Notes: generated by a model from the sequence alone, not told the origin. A stretch of DNA of 64,000 bases from Candidatus Mailhella merdavium (GCA_019119045.1 DWXS01000042.1:1-64000); one strand, 5' to 3'. Numbered from the stretch's first letter, positions 36,208 to 45,499 are shown. Made by a program: numbers and translations.

Positions 36208-37101
36208 TCAGTCCCGTCGTTCCTCGCGGGCTACGGCGAGAATTTCCTCCAGCTCGGGCAGGGAACGCAGTATGCCTTCCCAGTCGAACACTTCCACCAC
36301 ATGGGTCACATCCGCCGGAAGCAGCGGAAGCGCCCGACGGGCCCAGACATGCAGCAACCAGTCCTTCTGGACACCTGTAAGCCGGGCAAGGGGCATATGC
36401 CGATCCCGAGCCCTGCCGCCGGAAGCTGCGGGGCCGGGGGCAGACCAATGGATCAGCCGCACACGTTTCAGAATCTCAATGCGCGTGCAATCCTCTTCCT
36501 GCCCATAAGCCAGAGCGTGCGCCATGTCCAGACACAAGGCGGCCTCGCCGGACTCTCCCGAAGCCTCAAGAAGCCGAAAGGACGCACCCCGCACGTTTTC
36601 CAGGGCGATATTTTCGGCTTTCTCCCCCGCGTCGCGCCAGACCTGAAAAAAACCTGCCAGCCACGCCGAGGCCGCCTTCACGCCCTCCCCGCCTTCTCCT
36701 GAACGGGGAAGATGCAGCACTCCGAAACGGGGATGCAGAAAGGCGACTCTGCGCCATGCGCCGAGGGCAAGTTCTGCCGCACGCCGCCCGGAGGCTTCGG
36801 AACAAAGCGCAGGATTGCTCAGTCCGGGCAGATCCGTCGGCAGATGCGCATGCCAGCGCAAAGGCAGTTCTTTCAACTCCTGCGGCAGTTCATGTTCCGG
36901 CATATGTGCGGAGCTTTCCGCCTCGAACAGACAAATCCCTACTTCCGGCGCCCGTCCTGCCAGAAAACGCGCATTTTCCGCAACGGTTCCAGGCATTACC
37001 CAAGAGGGAACAGCCCAGGAACATGGAATGAGGACATGTTCCTCCCCACCTCCGCCCTCTGCTGGACAATACCCTCCGCCCGGCGTAATTTTCAGCGTCA
37101 T
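36208..37101 (-). CDS. cbiR: Probable cobamide-remodelling phosphodiesterase CbiR
   Basis: Protein of 297 residues with a TIM-barrel (AP-endonuclease 2/xylose-isomerase-like) appearance. I match it to CbiR of Desulfovibrio-type genomes, which cuts the nucleotide loop of salvaged cobamides so that the lower ligand can be exchanged. Blocks used: AVPSWVMPGTVAENARFL, VGICLFEAESS, LPLRWHAHLPTDLP, FGVLHLP, ENVRG and CLDMAHALAYGQE. ATG 37101; the 18-codon upstream part in the ORF track overlaps the promoter. If the assignment is wrong it remains a sugar-isomerase-fold protein. Divergent from maf with only 41 bases between start codons. Confidence 0.62.
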   Translation of the reverse strand: MTLKITPGGGYCPAEGGGGEEHVLIPCSWAVPSWVMPGTVAENARFLAGRAPEVGICLFEAESSAHMPEHELPQELKELPLRWHAHLPTDLPGLSNPALCSEASGRRAAELALGAWRRVAFLHPRFGVLHLPRSGEGGEGVKAASAWLAGFFQVWRDAGEKAENIALENVRGASFRLLEASGESGEAALCLDMAHALAYGQEEDCTRIEILKRVRLIHWSAPGPAASGGRARDRHMPLARLTGVQKDWLLHVWARRALPLLPADVTHVVEVFDWEGILRSLPELEEILAVAREERRD

Positions 37102-37142
37102 ATTTCCCCCTGAAGGGAAGGTTTCAGCTCTTGAAGGACCCC

Positions 37143-37844
37143 ATGAACGGCACATTTCCTCCGCCCCCCGAGTTTTCAGACGCAGCTCCGGCCTTTTTCC
37201 AGGCGCATCCGCTGGTACTGGCCTCCTCGTCGCCGCGCCGCCGGGACTTCATGCGGGAACTGGGCCTCAGTTTCCGCATCCTGCCCGCCCGTACGAAAGA
37301 GGAGCGTCCTCTGCCGGATGAAGCGGCAAAGGCTTATGCCCTGCGCACAGCCCGTTCCAAGGCAGGCCATGTCCGCAGGGAACTGCCCCTCGCAGCGGAT
37401 GAGCCTGCGCCTCTGGTGCTGGCGGCCGACACCATCGTCGTACTTGACGGCGACATTTTGGGCAAGCCCGCCTCACCTGCCGAAGCCGTCGCCATGCTGG
37501 AGCGTCTGTCCGGCCGTACCCACAATGTCATCACGGCCTGCTGCCTCTGGTTTGCCGACGAACAGGAACCCCGCGTCGAATTCGCAGATTCCACCAGCGT
37601 ACTTTTTGCGCCATGGCCTCGTGAAATACTTGAAGCCTATACGGCTACGGGAGATCCGATGGACAAGGCCGGAGCTTACGGAATACAGGGAAAGGGAGCT
37701 TTTCTTGTCGAACGTATCGAAGGTTCCTGGTCCACGGTGGCAGGTCTGCCCGTCAGCCGCGTTCTCCATGCCCTCTTTGCATGCGGCGCGCTGATTTTCC
37801 CGCAAGAGGCCCATACTTCCGCTCCGTGCCCCCTCCAACCATAA
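37143..37844 (+). CDS. maf: Maf-family nucleotide pyrophosphatase
   Basis: Cleans up non-canonical or pyrimidine nucleotides (dTTP/UTP type) and slows septation when over-expressed. The 233-residue protein has the opening motif LVLASSSPRRRDFMRELGL, VLAADTIVVLDGDILGKP, RLSGRTHNVITACCLW and MDKAGAYGIQGKGAFLVERIEGS. ATG 37143 has AAGGA five bases upstream; the TTG in the ORF track is rejected. It is followed at 16 bases by a nitroreductase gene and then thiM-thiE. Confidence 0.92.
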   Translation: MNGTFPPPPEFSDAAPAFFQAHPLVLASSSPRRRDFMRELGLSFRILPARTKEERPLPDEAAKAYALRTARSKAGHVRRELPLAADEPAPLVLAADTIVVLDGDILGKPASPAEAVAMLERLSGRTHNVITACCLWFADEQEPRVEFADSTSVLFAPWPREILEAYTATGDPMDKAGAYGIQGKGAFLVERIEGSWSTVAGLPVSRVLHALFACGALIFPQEAHTSAPCPLQP

Positions 37845-37860
37845 CCGAAGGAGACTTTTC

Positions 37861-38439
37861 ATGACCTTTGCCGAACTTGTCGCCACGTCCCGAACCTGTC
37901 GTTACTTCAAAAACTCCGTACACCTGACCGAAGGCATTCTCTCCGATCTGGTGAACATGGCCCACCTTTCGCCCAGCGCACGCAATCTCCAGCCCCTGCG
38001 CTACGCCCTCGTCGTTTCTCCCGAAGCCCGGAACGAACTTTTCCCCCTGCTGAACATGGCAGGCGGACGTTCCGCTGAAGAACGCGCCGACGAAAGCCGG
38101 CAGCCGGCAGGGTATATTGTGATTGTCGCCCCCAGGGGTCTGAACGACTTCGGCCTCATGGACATCGGCATTGCCGCGCAGACCGTCAACCTTGCCGCGC
38201 GCACCGCAGGGCTTGCCTGCTGCATGATCGGCGCGTTCAACAAACCTGCCGTCGACAAATTCCTCGGCGTACCGGAAGCCATGGAATCCCGCCTGGTGCT
38301 GGCTCTGGGCGCCCCCAGCGAAGACTGCCGTCTTACAGGGCCCAGCGCAGACGGAAGCCTGTCCTACTACAATGATGCGGAAGGCGTTCACTGGGTGCCC
38401 AAACTCACGCTCAACGACGTGATCATGCTTGTGAAATAG
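37861..38439 (+). CDS. Nitroreductase-family flavoprotein
   Basis: FMN enzyme of 192 residues. The N-terminal TSRTCRYFKNS is the FMN phosphate motif in variant form, followed by HLSPSARNLQPLRYALVVS, FGLMDIGIAAQTVNLAARTAGLACCMIGAFN and a C-terminal LALGAPS block. Members reduce nitro groups, quinones or other acceptors with NAD(P)H. AAGGAG before ATG. It stands between maf and thiM with 16- and 12-base gaps, so it is in the same operon, but no thiamine role is known. Confidence 0.85.
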   Translation: MTFAELVATSRTCRYFKNSVHLTEGILSDLVNMAHLSPSARNLQPLRYALVVSPEARNELFPLLNMAGGRSAEERADESRQPAGYIVIVAPRGLNDFGLMDIGIAAQTVNLAARTAGLACCMIGAFNKPAVDKFLGVPEAMESRLVLALGAPSEDCRLTGPSADGSLSYYNDAEGVHWVPKLTLNDVIMLVK

Positions 38440-38451
38440 GAGCCGCCGCCT

Positions 38452-39276
38452 ATGGATATCGCCTCCCTCCGGCAGGATGTCGTTTCCGCCGCTCTCGACA
38501 TGCGCCGGACGCACCCTCTGGTACACAACATCACCAACTATGTGGTCATGCAGATTTCAGCCAATGTTCTGCTCGCCGCAGGAGCCTCGCCCCTCATGGC
38601 ACATGCTCCGGAAGAGCTGGACGATCTGCTGTCTCTGGCTTCCGCGCTGGTTCTCAACATCGGCACCCTGGATCAGTCATGGCTCTCCTCCATGCGTACG
38701 GCCGGAGAGTGTGCCGCGCGGCACGGCGTCCCGGTCGTTCTCGACCCCGTAGGAGCGGGAGCCTCCCGCCTGCGCACCGGGGCTTCTCTGGAACTGCTCA
38801 AAAACGCACATCCTGCCGTTCTGCGCGGCAATGCCTCCGAAATTCTCGCAGTGGCTGCGGCGGAAGGCTTTTCCCATACGGCCGCCGCTACCCGGGGCGT
38901 CGACAGCACTCAGGGCAGCAACGAGGCCCTTGCCGCTGCCCGGGATCTGGCCCGCAGGCATGATTGTGTGGTAAGCGTCAGCGGAGAACGCGACTATATC
39001 ACAGACGGAGAACAGACCGTTGTCGTCAGCGGCGGCTCTCCTCTCATGAGCAGAATCACCGGCATGGGCTGCTCGGCCTCCGCCCTGACCGCCGCGCATG
39101 TGGCCTGTGCAGCCTCGCCCCTGATCGGAGCCGTTGCGGCCATGGCCGCCATGGCTGAAGCCGGGGAAGAGGCAGCCCGCGACGCAAAGGGGCCGGGTTC
39201 CTTCCTCTCCGCCTTTCTGGACGCCCTGTATCTGCTTGAACCGCAACGCATTGCTCCGCGCGTTTCTCTGCTCTGA
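38452..39276 (+). CDS. thiM: Hydroxyethylthiazole kinase
   Basis: Salvages the thiazole half of thiamine by phosphorylating hydroxyethylthiazole. The 274-residue protein shows PLVHNITNYVVMQISANVLLAAGASPLMAHAPEE, LDPVGAGASRLRT, LRGNASEILAVA and ITGMGCSASALTAA, standard for ThiM of the ribokinase fold. 'GGAGCCGCC' before ATG. It forms an operon with thiE 23 bases later, a salvage pair, and contrasts with the de novo operon at 46-49.7 kb. Confidence 0.95.
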   Translation: MDIASLRQDVVSAALDMRRTHPLVHNITNYVVMQISANVLLAAGASPLMAHAPEELDDLLSLASALVLNIGTLDQSWLSSMRTAGECAARHGVPVVLDPVGAGASRLRTGASLELLKNAHPAVLRGNASEILAVAAAEGFSHTAAATRGVDSTQGSNEALAAARDLARRHDCVVSVSGERDYITDGEQTVVVSGGSPLMSRITGMGCSASALTAAHVACAASPLIGAVAAMAAMAEAGEEAARDAKGPGSFLSAFLDALYLLEPQRIAPRVSLL

Positions 39277-39299
39277 AACGCCCTCTCACGGATCTCATC

Positions 39300-39947
39300 A
39301 TGGACTACAGATGGAGAAAACATCCGGACTATCGCGTCTATCTGGTGACGGACAGGGAACTCTGTCTCGGCAGACCTCTGGAAGAAGTTGTTCTGCATGC
39401 CGTAGCAGGAGGCGCAACCATGGTACAGCTCCGGGAAAAGCAGGCTGACTCGCGTGATTTTCTGGAGCTGACGCGCCTTCTGGTACGGGAACTGCATGGA
39501 CGCGGCGTCCCGCTTATCGTCAACGACAGAGCGGATATCGCTCTGGCCGGAGGCGCGGCCGGTCTGCATGTGGGGCAGAGCGATCTGCCTCCGCGCGATG
39601 CCCGTGCCATCATGGGAGCTGACGCCATCATCGGGCTTTCCGTAGAAAACATGACCCAGCTTGAAGAAGCGCAGACGCTCGACGTGGATTATCTCGGAGT
39701 CAGCCCCATATGGGCTACCCCTACAAAAACGGATACGGCACGGCCATGGGGGCTGGACGGGCTTTCGCAGGCCAGACGACACAGTCGCCTGCCGCTGGTG
39801 GCCATCGGCGGTATACACGCGGGCAACGCGGCGCAGGTCGTCGCGGCGGGGGCCGACGGTCTGGCCGTCGTATCGGAAATCTGTTCCGCTCCCGATCCGG
39901 AAAAGGCCGCGCATTTTCTGCGAGGCCTGTTCGCAGAAACCAAGTGA
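39300..39947 (+). CDS. thiE: Thiamine-phosphate synthase (salvage copy)
   Basis: Joins thiazole phosphate with HMP-PP to form thiamine phosphate. The 215-residue TIM barrel has YLVTDRELCLGRPLEEVVLHAVAGGATMVQLREK, LIVNDRADIALAGGAAGLHVGQSDLP, IGLSVEN, YLGVSPIWATPTKTDTARPWGLDGL and AIGGIHAGNAAQV. It follows thiM by 23 bases. A second thiE-type gene lies at 49065-49730. Confidence 0.94.
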   Translation: MDYRWRKHPDYRVYLVTDRELCLGRPLEEVVLHAVAGGATMVQLREKQADSRDFLELTRLLVRELHGRGVPLIVNDRADIALAGGAAGLHVGQSDLPPRDARAIMGADAIIGLSVENMTQLEEAQTLDVDYLGVSPIWATPTKTDTARPWGLDGLSQARRHSRLPLVAIGGIHAGNAAQVVAAGADGLAVVSEICSAPDPEKAAHFLRGLFAETK

Positions 39948-40021
39948 GACATCCGTTTTCCGCCCGTGGACAGAAGCTTTGAAAACTTCTTCCACGGCGC
40001 GGCAGACGAAATGTTGTTTTC

Positions 40022-41359
40022 TCAGCGTTTTCTACGCATCTCCACAAAATACAGAATGACGGCAGTCACGACAGTCGCGGCCGTATCCGCAGCCGGAAGA
40101 CTGAACCATACCCCGTTCAGCCCCAGCCAGCGGGGCAGAAGCAACAGACAGGGGATAAGAAAAAGCATCTGGCGGGAAAGAGAAAGAAAGCTTGCCACAG
40201 AAACCAGACCTATGGCCTGGAAATAGGCGGAAACCACTATCTGCCAGCCCACGATGAAAAAGACTGCCGTACAGGCTCGCAGCGCGCTGACGGAAAGGTT
40301 CTGCAGCTCGGGGTAATCGGTGAACATGCTGACCAGAACCCCCGGAGTGAACTGGAAGGAAATCCAGCCTGCTGTAGTGATGATCATTCCCGTTCCCATA
40401 CCGAGAAACAGGGTGCGGTGTACACGATCCATCCGCCCGGCGCCGAAGTTGTATCCGATGATGGGCTGCATGCCCTGAGTCAGCCCAATGACTACCATAC
40501 CGAAGAGCATAATCAGACGGTTCAGAATACCATAAGCGCCGATAGCAAGGTCTCCCCCATAGTGCTTCAGGCTCTGGTTGATGATGATCACCACCAGACA
40601 GGCACAGGCGTTCATGAAGAACGGAGGCAGCCCCACAGCCAGAATTTCCCGGCAGAGCGCGGGCTGAAAACGAAAAATTCCCGGGCGGAAGCGCACCATG
40701 GAGCTTTTGCGGGAAAAATGCAGCACAAGCCAGCAGCAGGAAGCAATCTGCCCCATGACAGTGGCCAGCGCCGCACCCCGCATCCCCCAGTGAAACGAAA
40801 ATATGAACAGCGGAGCAAGCACGATGTTCACCGCCACACTGACCAGAGCGGTTCCCATTGCCTTGGCAGGATAGCCGGAAGCTCGCGCAATGTTGTTAAG
40901 CCCCAGCATGAGGAAGCCTACCGGAGACGCGGCGAGCAGCACAACGATATAGTCCCGCGCATAGGGCCGGGTGTCATCGCTGGCGCCGAACAGGGTCAGA
41001 ATGGGATCTATAAAGATATAGAGCAGCAGGCCCGCCACGATACTGAGTACGAAGTTCATAAGAACCACCTGCCCGAGTACCTGCTCTGCCCGTTCCTCAT
41101 TCTTGCGCCCCAGCTCAATGGAGCACAGGGTCGCTCCGCCCACGGCCACCATCATGCACAGGGCCATGACCAGATTGAACAGAGGAAAGTTCACGGCCAG
41201 GCCGGAAATGGCCTGATGCCCGACGCCATGTCCGATGAATATGCCGGCAATGACATTATACATTGAAGTGATCGTCATACCGACGATTGCCGGCAGGGAA
41301 TACTTCAACAAAAGGCGGCCTATGGGCGCACCCGCGAGTTCTTTTGTCTTGTCGTCCAT
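40022..41359 (-). CDS. MATE-family efflux protein
   Basis: Inner-membrane exporter of 445 residues with about 12 spans in two repeats. Typical MATE blocks are LLKYSLPAIVGMTITSMYNVIAGIFIGH, GLNNIARASGYPAKAMGTALVSVAVNIVLAPLFIF and GMQPIIGYNFGAGRMDRVHRT. ATG 41359 has GGAGGGAAG seven bases upstream; the 56-codon extension on the ORF track is likely leader DNA. It probably exports drugs or toxic cations with Na+ or H+. Substrate unknown. Confidence 0.88.
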   Translation of the reverse strand: MDDKTKELAGAPIGRLLLKYSLPAIVGMTITSMYNVIAGIFIGHGVGHQAISGLAVNFPLFNLVMALCMMVAVGGATLCSIELGRKNEERAEQVLGQVVLMNFVLSIVAGLLLYIFIDPILTLFGASDDTRPYARDYIVVLLAASPVGFLMLGLNNIARASGYPAKAMGTALVSVAVNIVLAPLFIFSFHWGMRGAALATVMGQIASCCWLVLHFSRKSSMVRFRPGIFRFQPALCREILAVGLPPFFMNACACLVVIIINQSLKHYGGDLAIGAYGILNRLIMLFGMVVIGLTQGMQPIIGYNFGAGRMDRVHRTLFLGMGTGMIITTAGWISFQFTPGVLVSMFTDYPELQNLSVSALRACTAVFFIVGWQIVVSAYFQAIGLVSVASFLSLSRQMLFLIPCLLLLPRWLGLNGVWFSLPAADTAATVVTAVILYFVEMRRKR

Positions 41360-41732
41360 ACTTCCCTCCGTGCGGTTCGGACAGGGATCTGCCCGGATCT
41401 TCCTGCCGGATGCATACTTCTGAAATGCACCGGCTCCCGCTCCATTTTTCAGAATAGCCTGTAACCTTTCATCCGGCAAGGCACTGAACAGCATGTCAAT
41501 CATCTTTACAATTTTGTCATAAACCATAATTTTTATTCATATGAGATCGCAAGTTTTCATTGATATATCATATATTGAGAAATACATTTTCTGTCCTGAT
41601 CTGATACTTTTTTGAAAAATACAGACTTTTTTCTTGCTAATCCCCTCTGTAACGGCTACATAGCGTCCACGTTTCCGGTTATGACAGAAATGGAAACGGA
41701 ATGTTGCGTCACAGAGTAAGGAGATCGCGCAC
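41360..41732. other. AT-rich divergent region with inverted repeat
   Basis: A 373-bp gap between the MATE gene and the APC permease. It contains an AT-rich block (about 41530-41640) and a CGTTTCC / GGAAACG inverted repeat with a 15-base spacer at 41670-41698, 35 bases before the permease start. This could be an operator, but no regulator gene is adjacent. An open reading extension of the MATE gene passes through the left part without a stop. Confidence 0.45.
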
Positions 41733-43106
41733 ATGAGCAATGAAATGGAGAAATTCGGCTATAAGCAGGAACTCAAGCGAGAGCTTGGTTTCAAAGACGT
41801 ATTCGTCTACGGGATGCTGTTCATGGTGGTCATCGCTCCCATGTCCATCTACGGGTACATCTCGAAAGACAGCAACATGATGACCCCCTTCGTGTACTTC
41901 GTGGGCATCTGCGCCATGTTCTTCACGGCCCTGAGCTACATGAAGATGAGCAATCGTTTTCCCATTGCGGGTTCGGTCTATGCCTATGTCCAGCGCGGTC
42001 TGAATCATCACGTCGGTTTCATCGCGGGCTGGCTGATTCTTCTTGACTATGTGTTTGTTCCCGCCCTGCTCTATCTCATGACCGCCAACTGGTGCGTCGA
42101 ACTCTTTCCTGCGACGCCACACTGGCTGTGGATACTGGTCTTTGTGGGGCTGAACACGCTGATTAACGTGCGCGGCATCACCTACACGGCCAAGGCCGAC
42201 TGGATCATGTTCTATGTGGAAGTGGTCATTCTGGCCCTGTTCATCGGCTTCGGCCTGAATTACGTCCTCGGCGAAGGCGGCGGCACGGGCAAACTGGTCA
42301 TGGATCCGCTGTACCGTCCCGGAGAAATGAACCTTCACTTCATCGGTCTGGCCTGCACCATCGCCTGCCTTTCCTTCCTCGGATTCGACGGTATCAGCAC
42401 GCTTGCGGAAGAAACCCACAAGCCGGAAGTCACCATCGGCCGCGCGACCATGGCCGCCCTGCTGTGCATCGGCTTTCTGTTCATTCTTCAGACCTATGTT
42501 GCCACCATCATCCAGCCGGATCTGAGCAAGCTCAATCCCGATACCGCCTTCTTTGACGCTGCGGCCATTGCCGGCGGGGAATGGTTCCGCAAGGTGCTTC
42601 TGGTGGTCAACATTCTGGCCGTGGGCATTGCCAACACCATGAACGCCCAGGCCGCGACCTCCCGCGTACTGTACGGCATGTCCCGCGACAAGGTTCTGCC
42701 GCTGGTCTCCGGCCTGCTGTGCAGGGTGCATCCCAAATTCCATACCCCGTACATGGCCACTATTCTGGTAGGTATCTTCTCCATCGCCGTAGCTGAATTC
42801 TCCACCGTGGACGACCTTGCCCGTCTGGTGAACTTCGGCGCGCTGACCTCTTTCATCCTGCTCAATGTCGCCGTCTTCAACTTCTTCTGGCTGCGCGAAG
42901 GTCAGCGCGGCGGCAAGGCACTGCTCAACTATGTCATCTGCCCCCTCTGCGGCGTACTCATCCTCGGCTATGTATGGTTTTCCTTCGATTCCGTCACCCA
43001 GATAGTCGGCTTCACCTGGCTGGGCCTCGGTCTGATCATCGGCTTCGTCAAGAGCAAGGGCTACAAGGAAGTTCCCGAAGCCTTCCGCAAGTCCGACATG
43101 GTTTAG
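41733..43106 (+). CDS. APC-family permease
   Basis: Inner-membrane transporter of 457 residues with about 12 spans. The first segments MLFMVVIAPMSIYGYISKDSN and IAGSVYAYVQRGLNHHVGFIAGWLILLDYVFVPALLYLM, and FLGFDGISTLAEETHKPEVTIGRA, match the amino-acid/polyamine permease family (YjeH/PuuP-like). AAGGAG lies before ATG. It is followed 31 bases later by an amidase of the formamidase family, so the two probably import and cleave the same amide. The exact substrate is unknown. Confidence 0.88.
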   Translation: MSNEMEKFGYKQELKRELGFKDVFVYGMLFMVVIAPMSIYGYISKDSNMMTPFVYFVGICAMFFTALSYMKMSNRFPIAGSVYAYVQRGLNHHVGFIAGWLILLDYVFVPALLYLMTANWCVELFPATPHWLWILVFVGLNTLINVRGITYTAKADWIMFYVEVVILALFIGFGLNYVLGEGGGTGKLVMDPLYRPGEMNLHFIGLACTIACLSFLGFDGISTLAEETHKPEVTIGRATMAALLCIGFLFILQTYVATIIQPDLSKLNPDTAFFDAAAIAGGEWFRKVLLVVNILAVGIANTMNAQAATSRVLYGMSRDKVLPLVSGLLCRVHPKFHTPYMATILVGIFSIAVAEFSTVDDLARLVNFGALTSFILLNVAVFNFFWLREGQRGGKALLNYVICPLCGVLILGYVWFSFDSVTQIVGFTWLGLGLIIGFVKSKGYKEVPEAFRKSDMV

Positions 43107-43137
43107 TCGCACAATCATTCAACAAGGAGCATTCAAC

Positions 43138-44034
43138 ATGCATTACGTTGACAAAGTTGTTTATACCTTCAGTGCGGACAATACGCCCCTAATTTCCGTA
43201 AAATCCGGCGATCTGGTAACCTTCCGCACTCAGGACTGCTTCAGCAACCAGATGCACTCCGAAAGCCAGCTCGTCACCACCTGCGATTACAGCAAGATGA
43301 ACCCCGCCACCGGCCCCGTTTTTGTGGAAGGTGCAAAGCCCGGCGATGTCATCAAGGTGGAACTGCTCGATATTCAGTGCGACAGCATCGGCACCACGAC
43401 CACCCTGCCCGCCATCGGCCCCCTGCACGACCGCTGCGAAACCCGTACCAAGCGCATCCCCGTAGAAGGCGGCAAGGCCCGCTTCAATGACATAGAATTT
43501 CCGATCAACACCATGATCGGCGTCATCGGCTGCGCGCCCGAACCGGGTAAAAGCGTACCCTGCGGCTTCCCCGGAAGTCACGGCGGCAACCTTGACTGCA
43601 AACTCATGGTCAAGGGCAACACTGCCTACTTCCCCGTGCGCGTGGAAGGCGGACTCGTCCAGATGGGCGATCTCCACGCCGTCATGGGCGACAGCGAACT
43701 GTGCGGCACCGGCCTTGAAATCAACGGTACGGTCATTGCCCGCCTGACGCTGATCAAGAACTGCCCCATTGAATGGCCCGTGCTGGAAACCAGCGACATG
43801 TGGTACACGCTGGCCTCTGCCGCCGAATTCCCCGAGGCCCTGCGCCATGTCAGCGTGCAGATGCAGGAACTCGTGGCAAAAGCTACGGGCTGGGATCGTA
43901 CCGACGCCTACCTTTACATGTCCCTGCGCGGCGATGTGGAAACCTGCCAGGCCTGCAAGCCCTGTGAAGTGGATCTCATCCTCCGCCTCGGCGTGCCCAA
44001 GGCGGATATGAAAAAGCCTCTTATCGAAGGATAG
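43138..44034 (+). CDS. Acetamidase/formamidase family protein
   Basis: Hydrolase of 298 residues releasing ammonia from small amides. It has MHSESQLVTTCDYSKMNPATGPVFVEGAKPGDVIKVELLDIQ, NTMIGVIGCAPEPG, GSHGGNLDCKLMVKGNTAYFPVRVEGGLVQMGDLHAVMGDSELCGTGLEI, the signature of the FmdA/AmdA family. AAGGAG before ATG 43138. It is paired with the preceding permease and closed by a strong terminator, forming a two-gene amide-use operon. Unlike classical formamidase of 400 residues, this is a shorter variant common in many bacteria. Confidence 0.9.
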   Translation: MHYVDKVVYTFSADNTPLISVKSGDLVTFRTQDCFSNQMHSESQLVTTCDYSKMNPATGPVFVEGAKPGDVIKVELLDIQCDSIGTTTTLPAIGPLHDRCETRTKRIPVEGGKARFNDIEFPINTMIGVIGCAPEPGKSVPCGFPGSHGGNLDCKLMVKGNTAYFPVRVEGGLVQMGDLHAVMGDSELCGTGLEINGTVIARLTLIKNCPIEWPVLETSDMWYTLASAAEFPEALRHVSVQMQELVAKATGWDRTDAYLYMSLRGDVETCQACKPCEVDLILRLGVPKADMKKPLIEG

Positions 44035-44057
44035 TCTGGCAGAACTTCTCTAAAATC

Positions 44058-44093
44058 AGAAGGGGTCGGCGTGATGTCACGCCGACCCCTTCT
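44058..44093. terminator. Strong bidirectional terminator between convergent genes
   Basis: A perfect 17-bp stem (AGAAGGGGTCGGCGTGA and its complement) with a 2-base loop, 23 bases after the amidase stop and 18 bases before the end of the convergent permease. It can serve both strands. Confidence 0.85.
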
Positions 44094-44111
44094 CATCTTT
44101 TCCGGTAAATT

Positions 44112-45248
44112 TCACAAGCCTACGGGAAAGGCATTGAACAACCAGCCTACAAACGTGAACAATATCAGCAGGGTGGTCACAAAAACAGCGAGCAGCTTCC
44201 AGCTCATCACCTGACGCAGCATAAGCAGTTCCGGCAGACTGACCGCCACGGTACTCATACAGAAAGCCAGCGTGGTTCCCACCGGCAGCCCCTTGAGCAA
44301 CAGACTTTCCAGAATGGGAATAATCCCCGTGACATTGGCATAAAGCGGAACTCCGGCGGCCACGGCGACAGGGACAGTCCACCAGCTCCCGCCGCCCAGT
44401 GTCCCGGCGAACCATTCCTGAGGCACAAGCCCGTGCAGAGCCGCCCCGACGGCGACACCGGCGATCACCCATGGCCATACGCGGCGGAAAATGTTGCGCG
44501 TCTCGCCAAGGGCAAAGGCATGACGCTCCCACAATCCGGGCTTTCTCAAAAGCAATCCGCCCGCACCTGCATAGCCTCCTTCGCCGCTTAAAGGACGCAG
44601 CCAGCGTTCAGCACGGATCGCATCCATGACCATACCGCCCGCAATGCCCGCGCACAACCCGGTCGCCACATACAGCGCAGTAAACTTCCAGCCCAGAAGT
44701 CCCCACAGCAGCACAACGGCAACTTCATTGATCAGCGGCGAGGCAATCAGGAAGGAAAGCGTCATGCCCAGCGGAACCCCGGCCGACGTAAAGCCCAGAA
44801 AAAGCGGAATGCTCGAGCAGGAACAGAAAGGCGTGATCGCCCCGAGTACGGCTCCCAGAATGTAGCCTGCCCCCCGGCCCTTTCCCGCCAGAACATCCCG
44901 GACTTTCTCAGCCCGCAGTCCTGCCCGCAACCAGCTGATGACATACACCATCAGTACGAGCAGGAGGAGAATCTTGGCCGTGTCATAGAGAAAAAAGGTC
45001 AAGGCTCCGGCCGCAGCCGCACCCCAGCCCAGCGACAGTATGGTCTGTTCGATTCGGATCGAAAGCGGATCCAGTGTGGAGTATACCGCCGCCCATATCA
45101 GCAGACACAGCAGCCCCGTTCCGAAATAGCGCACTCTATTCACTTTCCGCACCGGCATAATCTCCTGCAGCCGGCTTGAACAACTACAGCCACACGGAGC
45201 CATGGGCAACTGCCGCCTGCCTTCCGTACGTTCTTCATTCCCAGACAT
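44112..45248 (-). CDS. DUF318/ArsP_1-family permease, probable metal or metalloid exporter
   Basis: Inner-membrane protein of 378 residues with about 10 spans. The hallmark AITPFCSCSSIPLFLGFTSAGVPLGMTLSFLIASPLINEVAVVLLWGLLGW, with a vicinal Cys-Ser-Cys, and the repeat PLYANVTGIIPILESLLLKGLPVGTTLAFCMSTVAVSLPELLMLRQVM are typical of the permeases grouped with SO_0444-type Cu/Zn or As exporters. A cysteine-rich N-terminus (APCGCSCSS) may bind metal. ATG 45248 follows AAAGGAGG. It lies next to an arsR regulator and has an ArsR-like site upstream. The metal exported cannot be read from sequence. Confidence 0.85.
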   Translation of the reverse strand: MSGNEERTEGRRQLPMAPCGCSCSSRLQEIMPVRKVNRVRYFGTGLLCLLIWAAVYSTLDPLSIRIEQTILSLGWGAAAAGALTFFLYDTAKILLLLVLMVYVISWLRAGLRAEKVRDVLAGKGRGAGYILGAVLGAITPFCSCSSIPLFLGFTSAGVPLGMTLSFLIASPLINEVAVVLLWGLLGWKFTALYVATGLCAGIAGGMVMDAIRAERWLRPLSGEGGYAGAGGLLLRKPGLWERHAFALGETRNIFRRVWPWVIAGVAVGAALHGLVPQEWFAGTLGGGSWWTVPVAVAAGVPLYANVTGIIPILESLLLKGLPVGTTLAFCMSTVAVSLPELLMLRQVMSWKLLAVFVTTLLILFTFVGWLFNAFPVGL

Positions 45249-45425
45249 GAAAAACCTCCTTTTCAAACACACTCGGGAACAACCGGATGGCTCCGGCCTC
45301 GCTCCATCCCGGTGTGAACCAACATCCGGCGCAGCTCCTGAAACGGCGCGCCGTTTCCCTTTCTCCCAGCGCATGATTCTCGCTGAAATGCTTCCTCATC
45401 CGGCAGATGCGCCGTTTCGGAACCG

Positions 45426-45444
45426 CCATAATTTTACTTATTGG
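45426..45444. promoter_or_regulatory. Second ArsR-type operator, upstream of the metal permease
   Basis: On the minus strand CCAATAAGTAAAATTATGG matches the site at the arsR promoter (CCAAAAAGTAAAATAAAGG) at 16 of 19 positions. It lies 180 bases before the permease start. Confidence 0.65.
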
Positions 45445-45499
45445 CAAAAAAACCAATTATAAGCGCAACCATTTCGTGGAGGACATTCCTTAGGGCAAA

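Noticed and set aside
41709-43118. 469-residue ORF on the minus strand
   Set aside because: Antisense to the APC permease, rich in Gln/Glu/Gly/Asp/His as expected for a shadow of a hydrophobic gene.
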